Notes: generated by a model not told the origin, from the letters alone. DNA of 33,535 nt from CAZCGA01 sp964498075 (GCA_964498075.1 CAZCGA010000065.1:1-33535); one strand, 5' to 3'; shown: positions 23,299-31,268, counted from the first letter of the stretch. Program-made: numbers and translations.

Positions 23299-24408
23299 TT
23301 ACAGCATCACCAAGCCTTCAAAGGCTGCGAAGCCGCGGCCGTTGCGCAGCCACAGCTCCACCGGGTGCTCGCGGATGTAACCGTGGCCGCCGAGGATCTG
23401 GACGGCGTTGTCGGTGGCCTTCAAGACCATATTCGCGGCGTAGTTCTTCGCCAGGTAGGCCTCGCGCGTGGCGTCTTCGCCGCGATCCAGCTTCCACGCG
23501 GCCTCCCAGGTCAGCAGCCGCGTGGCGTCGATCTCCAGCGCCATCTCCGCCAGCATGAAGGCGATCGCCTGCTTCTGAGCGATCGCGACGCCGAAGGCGC
23601 GCCGATCCTTGGCGTAGTCGCGGGCGTACTCGAACGCGGCACGCGCCACCCCCACGGCCATCGCGGCCAGCCCGACGCGCGAGTAGTTCATCAGCTTCGC
23701 GAAGTCGCAGCCGGCGTCGCCGCCCAGGCGGTTCGCGGCGGGCACGCGGCAATTCTCGAGGGTGATCTCGTGGGTGGCGAGCGCCTTGAGCCCCATGTTC
23801 TTCTCGCGCTCGTGGAGCTGCAGACCGACAGCACCCTTCTCGACCAGAAAGCCGCTGACCCCTTCGTAGCCGTCGCGGTCGCCGCTGCGCGCGTAGACGA
23901 GCAAATGCTCGGCGTCGCTGCCCAGCGGGACGAAGCACTTGACGCCATTGAGGACGTACGCGCCGCCCTCGCGCCGCGCCAACGTCGTCAGGCTGGCGAG
24001 ATCGAAATCGAAGCGCGGCTCCACGACCGCCGCCGACCCGGCGCAGAACCGCGCACCGGCATACGCCTTCAGTACGCGATCCTTCTGCTCCGCCGTCCCC
24101 ATTTCCAACACCGGATAGGCCACCAACCGCGGCGCCAACAAATGCAGCGCGATCGACAGGTCGCCCCACGCCAGCTCCTCCGCGATCAGCGCACCGGTGA
24201 CCGCCGCGCGCGCATCGCCTGCCCCGCCGTACGCCTCGGGGATGGCGCTCTGCACCAGGCCAAGCTCCCAGCCCTGCTGGATGACGTCGCCCGGAATGGT
24301 GCCGGTCTCGTCGGCGTCGCGTGCCCGCGGCCGCAGCTGCTCGCGCGCGAACGCGGCGACGGTGTCGCGGATGAGCTGTTGCTCCTCGGTGGGTTGGAAA
24401 CTGACCAT
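23299..24408 (-). CDS. Acyl-CoA dehydrogenase with short C-terminus
   Basis: This 369-residue flavoprotein begins MVSFQPTEEQQLIRDTVAAFA. It shows IPEAYGGAG, LNGVKCFVPLGSDA, MGLKALATHEITLENC and the helical C-terminal half with ILGGHGYIREHPVELWL. It ends at GFAAFEGLVML: the Glu of FEG aligns with the catalytic base, but the following helix found in most relatives is absent. The substrate-loop sequence (AVVEPRFDFDLAS) also departs from the usual TEPxxGSD. The start ATG 24408 has GGAGGAAG upstream, which overlaps the end of tetR (gap of two bases), so the first two genes are coupled. Possibly a specialised subunit partnered with the next dehydrogenase. Confidence 0.9.
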   Translation of the reverse strand: MVSFQPTEEQQLIRDTVAAFAREQLRPRARDADETGTIPGDVIQQGWELGLVQSAIPEAYGGAGDARAAVTGALIAEELAWGDLSIALHLLAPRLVAYPVLEMGTAEQKDRVLKAYAGARFCAGSAAVVEPRFDFDLASLTTLARREGGAYVLNGVKCFVPLGSDAEHLLVYARSGDRDGYEGVSGFLVEKGAVGLQLHEREKNMGLKALATHEITLENCRVPAANRLGGDAGCDFAKLMNYSRVGLAAMAVGVARAAFEYARDYAKDRRAFGVAIAQKQAIAFMLAEMALEIDATRLLTWEAAWKLDRGEDATREAYLAKNYAANMVLKATDNAVQILGGHGYIREHPVELWLRNGRGFAAFEGLVML

Positions 24409-24410
24409 GG

Positions 24411-25127
24411 CTACTTCCTCCTTGCTCGGTGGCTCGTGGCGCGGCCGGGCGGCCGACCGTTGCCCGTGGCACCGTTGCCACCGGAGAGGGAGAGCCAGCC
24501 GACGTACTGCGCGACGAACGCGTCGATGGTTGCCGGCAGATCGAAGCCCTGCGGATCCTGGTAGTACTGGATCTCCGCTCCCATCACGGCACCGGCGTAC
24601 ACTTCCGCGGCGACCGCCGGGTCGACGTCGCGGCGGAACTGGCCGCGCTCCTGCCCGTGGCGCACGATGCCGCACAAGAACTCGCGGAAGCGGTGCATCA
24701 TCGCTCGGAACTCCGCCGTCAGCCGCGGATTGGTGTCCAACGCTTCGACCATCAGGGTGACGATGAGCCGCCGGTGGTTGCTCTTGGTCGCATGCTCCAA
24801 GCACACCCGCGCCAGCTCGCGCAGCGCCGCCGATGCGTCGGAGATCGGTGACAGATCGCCCACGACGCGGCGTTCGAATTGCCCGACGCGGTTCTTCACC
24901 GCTTCGAAGAGCAGCTCTTCCTTGTCCTTGAAGTGGTAGTACAGCGCCCCTTTGGTGACGCCGGCGGCTTTGGCGATGCGATCGATGGATGTGGCCTGGG
25001 AACCGTAGCGGGCGAAACAATCGATGGCGACATCCATGAGATCGCGGCGCGACTGCACGCCACGTTTGGGTGACCGCGCGACGGGCGCCGCGCTCGGTCT
25101 CGGTTCCGGCCGGCTGACCAGATCCAT
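24411..25127 (-). CDS. TetR-family transcriptional regulator, first gene of the operon
   Basis: The 238-residue protein has a basic N-terminal arm, then a TetR helix-turn-helix (RRDLMDVAIDCFARYG, TSIDRIAKAAGVTKGALYYHFKDKEELL) at about residues 27-75, and a helical ligand-binding domain. It most likely represses its own operon until an acyl-CoA or related ligand binds, as with FadR/PsrA-type TetR regulators of fatty-acid genes. There is no ribosome binding site ahead of ATG 25127; the predicted transcription start falls on the A of this ATG, so the message may be leaderless. An 18-bp palindrome overlaps the start. The C-terminus is basic (ATSHRARRK) and overlaps the signal for the next gene. 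Confidence 0.94.
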   Translation of the reverse strand: MDLVSRPEPRPSAAPVARSPKRGVQSRRDLMDVAIDCFARYGSQATSIDRIAKAAGVTKGALYYHFKDKEELLFEAVKNRVGQFERRVVGDLSPISDASAALRELARVCLEHATKSNHRRLIVTLMVEALDTNPRLTAEFRAMMHRFREFLCGIVRHGQERGQFRRDVDPAVAAEVYAGAVMGAEIQYYQDPQGFDLPATIDAFVAQYVGWLSLSGGNGATGNGRPPGRATSHRARRK

Positions 25128-25162
25128 ACTGAACGTTTAGTATGTGGCGGGCGCTGCGTCAA
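25126..25162 (-). promoter_or_regulatory. Predicted tetR promoter with overlapping palindromic operator
   Basis: The imperfect palindrome ATACTGAACGTTTAGTAT (25126-25143) has arms ATACT/AGTAT around AACGTT, typical in size for a TetR dimer site. On the minus strand a TTGACG (-35, 25162-25157) stands 17 bases from TAAACG (-10, weak, 25139-25134) inside the palindrome. The predicted start is 25127, the first base of the ATG. Repressor binding would block both promoter and start codon. Confidence 0.65.
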
Positions 25163-25199
25163 TGGGGTGGGGTACGCAGGGCGCCGCGAAGAGCAACGG

Positions 25200-25586
25200 T
25201 CAGGCGAGCAGGGCCGCAACCACGAGCGCGAGACCAGCCAGGTATGTGCCGAGCGCGCCGACGAAACGCAGCGGGTACGGCTGATCGAGCGTTGGGCTGA
25301 GGATCATCCCGGCGGCGTGCAGGTAGCGAAACAGCGTCGCCGCTGCAAACGTCCATACCATCCAGGCGGACGGCTGCCGGGCGGCAATGACCAGCATCAG
25401 GATCGCCAGCATCGGCGCATACTCGGCCGCATTCCCGTGCGCGCGGACCAGCTTGTAGAGTCGGTCCGTCGGATCCGGCTGGTAGCCGAAGTTCGTTCGC
25501 GTGCTGCCGCGCACCAGCGACACGCAAAGCCCCAACGCAAAGACCAACAGTCCTAACAGAGCAACACACGTCGTTGCCACAGCCAT
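25200..25586 (-). CDS. MAPEG family membrane protein
   Basis: The 128-residue protein has four hydrophobic helices and the MAPEG signature RAHGNAAEYAPMLAILM, with family-like DRLYKLVRAHGN before it and LFRYLHAAGM after it. MAPEG proteins include microsomal glutathione transferases and leukotriene synthases; bacterial members are mostly uncharacterised membrane enzymes that may detoxify hydrophobic electrophiles. ATG 25586 has AAGGAGG upstream. It is transcribed in the same direction as tetR and sits just upstream of it; the 72-base gap includes the tetR promoter, so separate transcription is likely. Confidence 0.92.
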   Translation of the reverse strand: MAVATTCVALLGLLVFALGLCVSLVRGSTRTNFGYQPDPTDRLYKLVRAHGNAAEYAPMLAILMLVIAARQPSAWMVWTFAAATLFRYLHAAGMILSPTLDQPYPLRFVGALGTYLAGLALVVAALLA

Positions 25587-25705
25587 GGGATCCTCCTTGT
25601 GGATGCTCCTCTAGCGGAGTCGAGAGAGAAGAGGAAATGCCCCGCGTTGTTGTCGCAGCTTGTCATCCGTGGGACGCGGTGCGACTCTCGTCGCGGAACA
25701 GCGCT

Positions 25706-26578
25706 ATGCCGGAACGCCCCGACCTGGAGTACGTGGTTCCCCGCTTGGACAAGGAGCTCCGCGGCCTGACCATCACCGGCGTCCGCGTGAAGAAGCCGGT
25801 CGTCTTGCGCGTCGCGGTTCCCGGCACCCCGCAGCAGTTACTCGTCGGCCAGACGTTCCGTGCCGTGACTCGGCGCGCGCATTTCGTGCGCTTCGATGTG
25901 GTCGGCCCGCGCGCACTCGAGGTCGCGGTGTCCCCCATGCTCGCCGGCCGCTTCGCACTCGCCGCCGGCAAGAGCCGGTCGCCGGCCGACCTCGCGCTGG
26001 CTTTCGCACTCTCCGACGGCCGCGAGCTGCGCTATCGCGACGACGTGCAGATGGGGAAGGTCTACGTCATCGAGTCGGGCGCGTGGCAGCAAGTGCCCGG
26101 GCTCGCCACGATCGGCGTCGACGTCCTCGACGCGACGGTCTTTACGCGGGACGCCCTCCGCGCGCTGGCACGCCAGCGGCGCGATCAGGTGAAGATCTTC
26201 CTCATGGACAAGACGGCGCTCGATGCGATGGGCAACGCCTACGCCGACGAGGTGCTGTGGGCGGCGCGGCTGCATCCGAAGCGCATGGCGCGCAGCCTGT
26301 CCGACGAGGAGCTGGATCGTCTCCACGATGCGATCGTGACGGTGCTCGGTGCGGCGCGTGTGATCATCGCCGCACGCCAGCCGCCGCTCGACGAGAAACT
26401 CCGCGACTTCCTCAAGGTGCGCGGCCGCGCCGGCCAGCCCTGCCCGCGCTGCGGCACGAAAATCCGTACCGCCCGCGTGCACGCCGACGACGCGCACTTC
26501 TGTCCGCAGTGTCAGCCCGACGTGCGCGGCACGTCGATCGTCGATTGGCGCAGGATCGTGAAACCAGACAATGGATAG
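25706..26578 (+). CDS. Fpg/Nei-family DNA glycosylase
   Basis: The enzyme removes oxidised bases from DNA and cleaves the backbone by beta-elimination. The 290-residue product starts MPERPDLE, a variant of the classical MPELPE. Pro2 is the catalytic nucleophile after Met removal and Glu3 the second catalytic residue, so the ATG at 25706 must be the working start, even though the frame is open upstream with another ATG at 25637. The helix-two-turn-helix region includes AMGNAYADEVLWAARLHP. The C-terminal zinc finger has four cysteines (CPRCGTKI and CPQCQP). The motif variant points to a less-studied subfamily (Fpg/Nei-like), so 8-oxoguanine specificity is not assured. Transcribed divergently from the MAPEG gene. 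Confidence 0.93.
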   Translation: MPERPDLEYVVPRLDKELRGLTITGVRVKKPVVLRVAVPGTPQQLLVGQTFRAVTRRAHFVRFDVVGPRALEVAVSPMLAGRFALAAGKSRSPADLALAFALSDGRELRYRDDVQMGKVYVIESGAWQQVPGLATIGVDVLDATVFTRDALRALARQRRDQVKIFLMDKTALDAMGNAYADEVLWAARLHPKRMARSLSDEELDRLHDAIVTVLGAARVIIAARQPPLDEKLRDFLKVRGRAGQPCPRCGTKIRTARVHADDAHFCPQCQPDVRGTSIVDWRRIVKPDNG

Positions 26579-26587
26579 TCACACAAT

Positions 26588-26650
26588 CAGACAACAGACG
26601 ACAGACGATCAGACAACAGACCGGTCAGACGGAGCCGGAGTCTGTTGTCT
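26588..26650. repeat. Degenerate CAGAC heptads with inverted copy; possible bidirectional terminator
   Basis: CAGACAA, CAGACGA, CAGACGA, CAGACAA, CAGAC(CGGT) and CAGACGG run from 26588 to 26632 at mostly 7-base steps. AGACAACAGAC occurs at 26589-26599 and 26611-26621, and its exact reverse complement GTCTGTTGTCT at 26640-26650, giving an 11-bp stem. It fills the gap between two convergent genes and could end transcription from both sides. Confidence 0.72.
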
Positions 26651-26659
26651 CTCAGTCTG

Positions 26660-26992
26660 TCATCTCTCTGCGGCGCGATCGCACTTCGCGGCGAAGACGA
26701 AGTCGCTCTCCGTCAGGCCGTTGATCTTGTGCGTCCAGATCTTCACCTCGACCTTGCCCCAGGCGAGGAAGATGTCGGGGTGATGGTTCTGCTCCTCGGC
26801 GATCGCGCCGATGCGGTTCACCAGATCGAGCGCCTGCACGAAGTTCTGCAGCTTGTAGCGCTTTTCCAGGTGGTGCGTGTCGACGACGTTCCACGCGTCG
26901 ATCTGCGCCAACAGCGGCGCGATCTGCTCCGCGGTCAGCGGCGGCACGCCGCCCTTGCACGGGACGCAGCTGCGATCCGCCAGCCCGGCCAT
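26660..26992 (-). CDS. phhB: Pterin-4a-carbinolamine dehydratase
   Basis: This enzyme dehydrates 4a-hydroxytetrahydrobiopterin, recycling the cofactor of aromatic amino acid hydroxylases. The 110-residue product is of normal length. It has an N-terminal CVPCKGGVPPL segment common in bacterial members, LEKRYKLQNFVQAL and the active-site EEQNHHPDIFLAWGKVEVKIWTH with its histidines. It starts three bases after the thiolase stop and is surely co-transcribed with it. No pterin-dependent hydroxylase is in the window, so the physiological partner is unknown. Pairing with a lipid thiolase is unexpected. Confidence 0.94.
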   Translation of the reverse strand: MAGLADRSCVPCKGGVPPLTAEQIAPLLAQIDAWNVVDTHHLEKRYKLQNFVQALDLVNRIGAIAEEQNHHPDIFLAWGKVEVKIWTHKINGLTESDFVFAAKCDRAAER

Positions 26993-26995
26993 GAG

Positions 26996-28153
26996 CTACG
27001 CCCGCGTGTACATCGCCACCACGCAGGCGCCGCCGAGGCCGAGGTTGTGCTGCAGCGCCGCCTTCACGCCAGCGACTTGCCGTTTCTCGGCTTGCCCGCG
27101 CAGCTGCCACACCAGCTCGGCGCACTGCGCCAGGCCGGTGGCACCGAGTGGATGGCCTTTGGACAGCAGCCCGCCGGATGGGTTGACCACCCAACGGCCG
27201 CCGTAAGTGGTGGCGTCGTCGGCGACCAGTCGCTCCCCTTCGCCCTCTTTGCACATGCCGAGGCCTTCGTAGCTGATCAGCTCGTTGGTGCTGAAGCAGT
27301 CGTGCAGCTCGACAACCTGGACGTCGCTGATGCCCATGCCCGACTGCTCGTACACGGCGCGCGACGCGCGCTCGGTCATTCCCATACCGACCATGCCGAT
27401 GCGGCCGCGGTTCCAGTCTTCCATCTTGTCCGTGGCCATCGTCATGCCGCGGATCTCGACGGCGCCGGCATGCGGATGGGCCTTCAGGTAGCGCTCTGAG
27501 ACCACGACTGCCGCCGCCGCGCCGTCGCTGGTCGGGCAGCACTGCAGGATGGTCAGCGGGTCGTACACCATGCGCGCCGCCAGGACCTCTTCGAGGGTGC
27601 AGGCCGCCTGATACTGTGAGCGCGGGTTGTTGACCGAGTGGCGGTGGTTCTTCACGGCGATCTTGGCAAATGTTTCTGCCTTGGTGCCGTACTTCTCCAT
27701 GTGGTCGCGCCCGGCGTCGCCGAACATGCGGGCGGCGATCGGCGGTTTCTTTTCCTTCTCCGCTTCCTCCTTCAGCTTCTCGAGGCCAGGCAGCTGGTTT
27801 TCGAGCGGACCTTTCTGCATCTTCTCGAAGCCGAGCGCCAGCACCGCCTCGTTCTGGCCGAAGCGGATGGCGTTGTACGCCATGTAGAGCGCCGTCGAGC
27901 CGGTCGAGCAGTTGTTGTTCACGTTGTAGACCGGGATGCCGGTCATCCCGATGCCGTACAGCGTCTGCTGCCCCAGCGTGCTCATGCCGTTGATGTAGCC
28001 GCAGAACCCCTGCTCGATCTTCTCGTAGTCGATGCCGGCGTCCTTCAGTGCGGTGGTGGCCGCCTCCTGGCCCAATTCCCTGACGTCGCGGTCGCAGCGC
28101 TCGAACTTGGTCATGCCGACACCGATCACAAACACGCGATTGCCCTGACTCAT
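26996..28153 (-). CDS. SCP-x type thiolase (lipid-transfer thiolase)
   Basis: The 385-residue thiolase-fold protein carries the nucleophile Cys82 in NNNCSTGSTAL, HDCFSTNELI and the C-terminal GGLLSKGHPLGATG. It is of the SCP-2/SCP-x thiolase type, which cleaves branched or sterol side-chain 3-oxoacyl-CoAs in animals and actinobacteria. The expected second cysteine near the C-terminus of ordinary thiolases is replaced by a GGACVVAMYTR end, usual for this subfamily. ATG 28153 is supported by GGAGG upstream and by homology beginning at RVFVIGVGMTKF; the frame extends 36 codons further with no similarity. First gene of a pair with the pterin dehydratase. It may supply the thiolysis step missing from the operon at 17.8-25.1 kb. 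Confidence 0.93.
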   Translation of the reverse strand: MSQGNRVFVIGVGMTKFERCDRDVRELGQEAATTALKDAGIDYEKIEQGFCGYINGMSTLGQQTLYGIGMTGIPVYNVNNNCSTGSTALYMAYNAIRFGQNEAVLALGFEKMQKGPLENQLPGLEKLKEEAEKEKKPPIAARMFGDAGRDHMEKYGTKAETFAKIAVKNHRHSVNNPRSQYQAACTLEEVLAARMVYDPLTILQCCPTSDGAAAAVVVSERYLKAHPHAGAVEIRGMTMATDKMEDWNRGRIGMVGMGMTERASRAVYEQSGMGISDVQVVELHDCFSTNELISYEGLGMCKEGEGERLVADDATTYGGRWVVNPSGGLLSKGHPLGATGLAQCAELVWQLRGQAEKRQVAGVKAALQHNLGLGGACVVAMYTRA

Positions 28154-28422
28154 ACCGTCCTCCCAGTGGCCAAGACCAGAAATGTGAGATGCGGTCAGGT
28201 CTACCGCCTGAGGCGTTGGGTTGCAACAACGCTGTTGACAGGTCGGCTGCGGCAGCGGCACAGTCTGGACGCCGGCATCTGTGAGGCCGACCTCAACGAA
28301 TTGCTGGACTGCGTGCAGCGAGAATCCGGTATACCCTTCTCGTCAAGAAAGGCCGACAGCAGGACAGCGCGTCGGGTCGATCACAGAGCACGCGGTTCGT
28401 CCTGCCAGAAGGAAGGGAGCGT

Positions 28423-28701
28423 ATGCGCTCGAGCATTGGAGGAATTCTTGCGGTCACGGGGTACACGGTTTGGATGGTCTTTGGGCTCTGGGGTTTCATC
28501 TTGGACTTGGCAATTGTCAACCATGTGGCCGGCTTTTGGGGCCTTGTGCTCGGCTTTTCTATAGCGCCGGTCACTTTCGCTGCGGCACCTTGGTATGCGC
28601 TTGTTGCATGGGGGAATTGGTTCCCTCTCGTAGTCGGTTACGGAGGGGGCATTGGTGGTGGTGTGCTCGTTGCGGTCGGTTCTGCTATTTCGGGGCGCTG
28701 A
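28423..28701 (+). CDS. Small membrane protein of unknown function
   Basis: The 92-residue product is almost entirely hydrophobic, with three predicted helices (about residues 5-28, 32-55 and 64-88) and a glycine-rich C-terminal segment (VVGYGGGIGGG). The start ATG 28423 has GGAAGGGAG just upstream. No family is recognised. It is the first gene of the less GC-rich group that continues with the DUF4238 gene, which begins 31 bases after its stop. A membrane partner or anchor for the following proteins is possible but only inferred from position. Confidence 0.72.
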   Translation: MRSSIGGILAVTGYTVWMVFGLWGFILDLAIVNHVAGFWGLVLGFSIAPVTFAAAPWYALVAWGNWFPLVVGYGGGIGGGVLVAVGSAISGR

Positions 28702-28732
28702 ATCAGCGGCGCCAGCCAAGGACGTATGGACT

Positions 28733-29689
28733 ATGGTGGGAAAGCTGCACCACTACGTACCGAAGTTTTATCTCCGTAGGTTCGCGGATCTCAGATCTCC
28801 TCGTTCGCGCCCCCGAACTTGGGCGTACGACCGTGCAGGCTCGGCGCCACGGCTCGTCTCGACCCGCAAGGTGGCGGCTGAGAACTACTACTATTCACAA
28901 CAGACCCGAAGCGGACAGCGAGATCACTCTCTTGAGCAGGCGCTGTCGGATCTCGAAGGCGCGGTAGCCCCCCTCCTGGATCGACTTCTCCTTGACGATC
29001 CCAATCTCCGAAGCGAAGAAGCTGCACCGCTTGCCTGCTTTATGGGTCTTCTATACACGCGGGGTCCTCGCTTTCGGGCCCTCTCTTCGTCACTTGTGTC
29101 AGGCGTCGCTCGGGCGCACGCCGAGCATTTGGCTGCGGATGAACAGCGAGTGCGCGCCTCCCTCGATGCTTACCGATCGTCGGCCGGTCAGCACCCTAAA
29201 CTCACGCCGGAGCGGATATTGGCGTTCCTTCGGTCTGGAAAGTACAAGATCAAGGCGGATGGGACCGTGCTGCTCCAAACGATGATCGAATGCGGGTCGA
29301 GGATCGCCCAGGTACTCCTGAGACTCAGATGGGCGGTGTTACACGCGCCATCAGGTGCATTCTTTGTGACGTCGGATGCCCCATTGGTTCTAACTGCACC
29401 GACAGGGCATTTGCGGGCGTCGAATGGGTTTTCCGCTCCCGGTGCGGAGATCACGCTTCCAATAGACCCATTGCACTGCCTGCTTCTGACACACTCCGGG
29501 GCGAGCGGGCACTGCGGAGTCGACTCGGCAACAGTGCGCGAGCTGAACACGCGGACCTTCGACGCTGCCGTGAGGTTTGGGTTCAGCCATCGTAGGGACG
29601 AGGCGCTGCGGCAGGACCGGCGCTTGCTGAACGTCCTCGAGTACCACCCGGTCGCCCATGATGTGCCCACGCGAGCAGAACGGAGGTGA
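28733..29689 (+). CDS. DUF4238 domain protein
   Basis: The 318-residue product begins with the hallmark of DUF4238, HHYVPKFYLRRFAD, directly after the start. It continues with family features such as VAAENYYYS, a helical middle (LACFMGLLYTRGPRF) and FFVTSDAPLVL followed by ITLPIDPLHCLLLTH near residues 215-260. The function of this family is not established; it is scattered patchily among bacteria, as expected for horizontally spread accessory genes. ATG 28733 is chosen because the homology starts two codons later; AAGG lies upstream. The end overlaps the ribosome binding site of the next gene (GGAGGTGA includes its stop), so the two are coupled. Confidence 0.85.
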   Translation: MVGKLHHYVPKFYLRRFADLRSPRSRPRTWAYDRAGSAPRLVSTRKVAAENYYYSQQTRSGQRDHSLEQALSDLEGAVAPLLDRLLLDDPNLRSEEAAPLACFMGLLYTRGPRFRALSSSLVSGVARAHAEHLAADEQRVRASLDAYRSSAGQHPKLTPERILAFLRSGKYKIKADGTVLLQTMIECGSRIAQVLLRLRWAVLHAPSGAFFVTSDAPLVLTAPTGHLRASNGFSAPGAEITLPIDPLHCLLLTHSGASGHCGVDSATVRELNTRTFDAAVRFGFSHRRDEALRQDRRLLNVLEYHPVAHDVPTRAERR

Positions 29690-29694
29690 GGTCG

Positions 29695-30546
29695 ATGTCG
29701 CCGGACAACGCCAACTTCGGAACCAACGAGCCCGACTTTGGGGTATTGCTCAAACGCCTCGATAGATTGGAGGAACAGAACCGCTGGCTCAAGAGGGCTG
29801 GAGCGATAGTCGTGACTCTCGGATGCGCAGCGGTGTTGGCGGGCGCAGCTGCACCAAAGAAGACTCTAGAGGCTGAGGAAATCTTGCTTCGCGGGCCCAA
29901 CGGTGAGACGCGAGCGAAGCTAGGCATGAACGACAGTGGTGATGCTGTTCGGCTTAGCCTGCTCGACCGCAAGGGTACGCCGAGAGCGGGGTTGGCAGTA
30001 ACGAATGACGGACCAATCCTCGCCCTGATGGACGAAAACGAGAGAGTGAGGACACACATCGATTCGAAGGGCATGAGCATCCTTAGCGCGAAAGGGGACA
30101 ATCAGCTGTTGATATTTGGTGGAGAAGACACGGGGCCAGTGATCGAATTCTTCGACAGAGTTGGTAGGAGACGAGTGGAATTCAACCTTGATGCGAGAGA
30201 CGGTGCGCCCACCCTCTTGCTCAACGGTTCAGATCAAACGACCCGGACGCTCTTGGTCGCGGGATCCGAAGCGACCCTCTCCCTGACAGGCCCCGTAGAG
30301 GTAGAACTCACCGCGTCGGCGAAGGTGTCGAGCCTTGGGTTCTTTGATACGGAGAAACGCTCGGGCGGCTCGTTGCACCCCAAGGGGAAACCCCGGATGG
30401 CGCTAAAGGTTGATCGTGAAGATGCCACTGTCGCTATGGCGGACAGCGGCCAAAACGCTCAGGCGTACATAGGAGTTCTGCCTGACGGTCCTCACCTTGG
30501 GCTCATCAAGAACGGAAGACCAAGCTTCGAGGCTCCGAGTCAATGA
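29695..30546 (+). CDS. Membrane-anchored beta-repeat protein of unknown function
   Basis: The 283-residue protein has a short coiled-coil-like start (LLKRLDRLEEQNRWLKR), one membrane helix (AGAIVVTLGCAAVLAGAAA, about residues 35-53) and then repeated strand pairs of roughly 20-25 residues. Examples are LLRGPNGETRAKLGM, LLDRKGTPRAGLAV, LMDENERVRTHID and FFDRVGRRRVEFNL, with the general pattern D-x-x-G-x-x-R-hydrophobic. Such repeats suggest a beta-helix or fibre stem outside the cell membrane. ATG 29695 follows GGAGGTGA at ideal distance, so expression is coupled to the DUF4238 gene. Together they look like one accessory unit: an anchored extracytoplasmic fibre plus a protein of unknown activity. 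Confidence 0.75.
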   Translation: MSPDNANFGTNEPDFGVLLKRLDRLEEQNRWLKRAGAIVVTLGCAAVLAGAAAPKKTLEAEEILLRGPNGETRAKLGMNDSGDAVRLSLLDRKGTPRAGLAVTNDGPILALMDENERVRTHIDSKGMSILSAKGDNQLLIFGGEDTGPVIEFFDRVGRRRVEFNLDARDGAPTLLLNGSDQTTRTLLVAGSEATLSLTGPVEVELTASAKVSSLGFFDTEKRSGGSLHPKGKPRMALKVDREDATVAMADSGQNAQAYIGVLPDGPHLGLIKNGRPSFEAPSQ

Positions 30547-30655
30547 TAGATGGGTAGATTCTCGAAAAGGGGCGCGGCGCTGGTCCTTGACCCTGAGCCG
30601 CGCCGCTCGAGAGAAGGTTGGCCGGAGCGGCTCGATCCTGGTACGCTGCGACGTC

Positions 30656-31234
30656 ATGGAAATCAATGGCCGCCGCGAGCTGCAGGAGATTGCCGCGGCA
30701 ACCGCCCGCGATCGGTTGCTGATCGCGGCGCATCGTGGGAGAGGGGAGAGTGTGGAGGAAGGACCCGACAAGGTCGCCGCCCTGCTCGATACCGCAAGAG
30801 TGCTCGACGAGCTGGGAGCACGTTATGCGCTCATCGGTGGTGTCGCAGTCGGGATTCACGCTGGCGTACCGCGCGCGACGGCAGACACCGACGTCGCTGT
30901 CCTCTCTACAGTCGATCGTGCGGCTCTCGTGCGCACGCTGGTCAGCGCCGGATTCCGGGCCGCCGGCGAGTTCCGTCACAGCACCAACCTTCGACACGTG
31001 AGTGGCGAGCCCGTTCAGCTCGTATTCGATCCAGGGTTCGATGCGATGATCATGAGCGCTGAACGCTTCGTCGTCGCGGGCGTGTCAGTCGCCATCGTCC
31101 GCAAGCCGGACCTGATCGCCATGAAGCAGCGCGCCGCCGCTGATCCGTCGCGGCGCAAGAGCAAGGCGCTCCAGGACCAAGCTGACGTGGAGCTGCTGCG
31201 CGGCGATGTCCCCGACCGGGACGAGGGCTGGTGA
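30656..31234 (+). CDS. Nucleotidyltransferase-fold protein
   Basis: The 192-residue product contains YALIGGVAVGIHAG followed by TADTDVAVL, the Gly-Gly and Asp-x-Asp-like signature of small nucleotidyltransferases related to AbiEii and MNT toxins or antitoxins. DLIAMKQRAAADPSRRKSKALQDQADVELL near the end is the usual C-terminal helix pattern of this group, with K and D residues. Many relatives act in toxin-antitoxin or phage-exclusion pairs; no obvious HEPN partner gene is adjacent. The start is uncertain: ATG 30656 has no clear ribosome binding site, whereas GTG 30752 (160 residues) has GGGGAGA before it and starts nearer to the homology. Enzyme activity not proven. Confidence 0.8.
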   Translation: MEINGRRELQEIAAATARDRLLIAAHRGRGESVEEGPDKVAALLDTARVLDELGARYALIGGVAVGIHAGVPRATADTDVAVLSTVDRAALVRTLVSAGFRAAGEFRHSTNLRHVSGEPVQLVFDPGFDAMIMSAERFVVAGVSVAIVRKPDLIAMKQRAAADPSRRKSKALQDQADVELLRGDVPDRDEGW

Positions 31235-31268
31235 CTCCACGACCTGAGATCCACCGTTCCCGAACCGA

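Noticed and set aside
25574..25705. N-terminal extension of the Fpg/Nei glycosylase (including ATG 25637)
   Set aside because: The catalytic mechanism needs proline directly after the initiator methionine, which only ATG 25706 provides.
26652..28229. 525-codon minus-strand frame overlapping the thiolase
   Set aside because: Out-of-frame shadow of the thiolase and pterin dehydratase genes; Arg/Pro-rich with no recognisable domain.
28213..28230. GTTGCAAC-centred palindrome upstream of the thiolase
   Set aside because: Only the 8-base core is symmetrical; too short to separate from chance without further copies.
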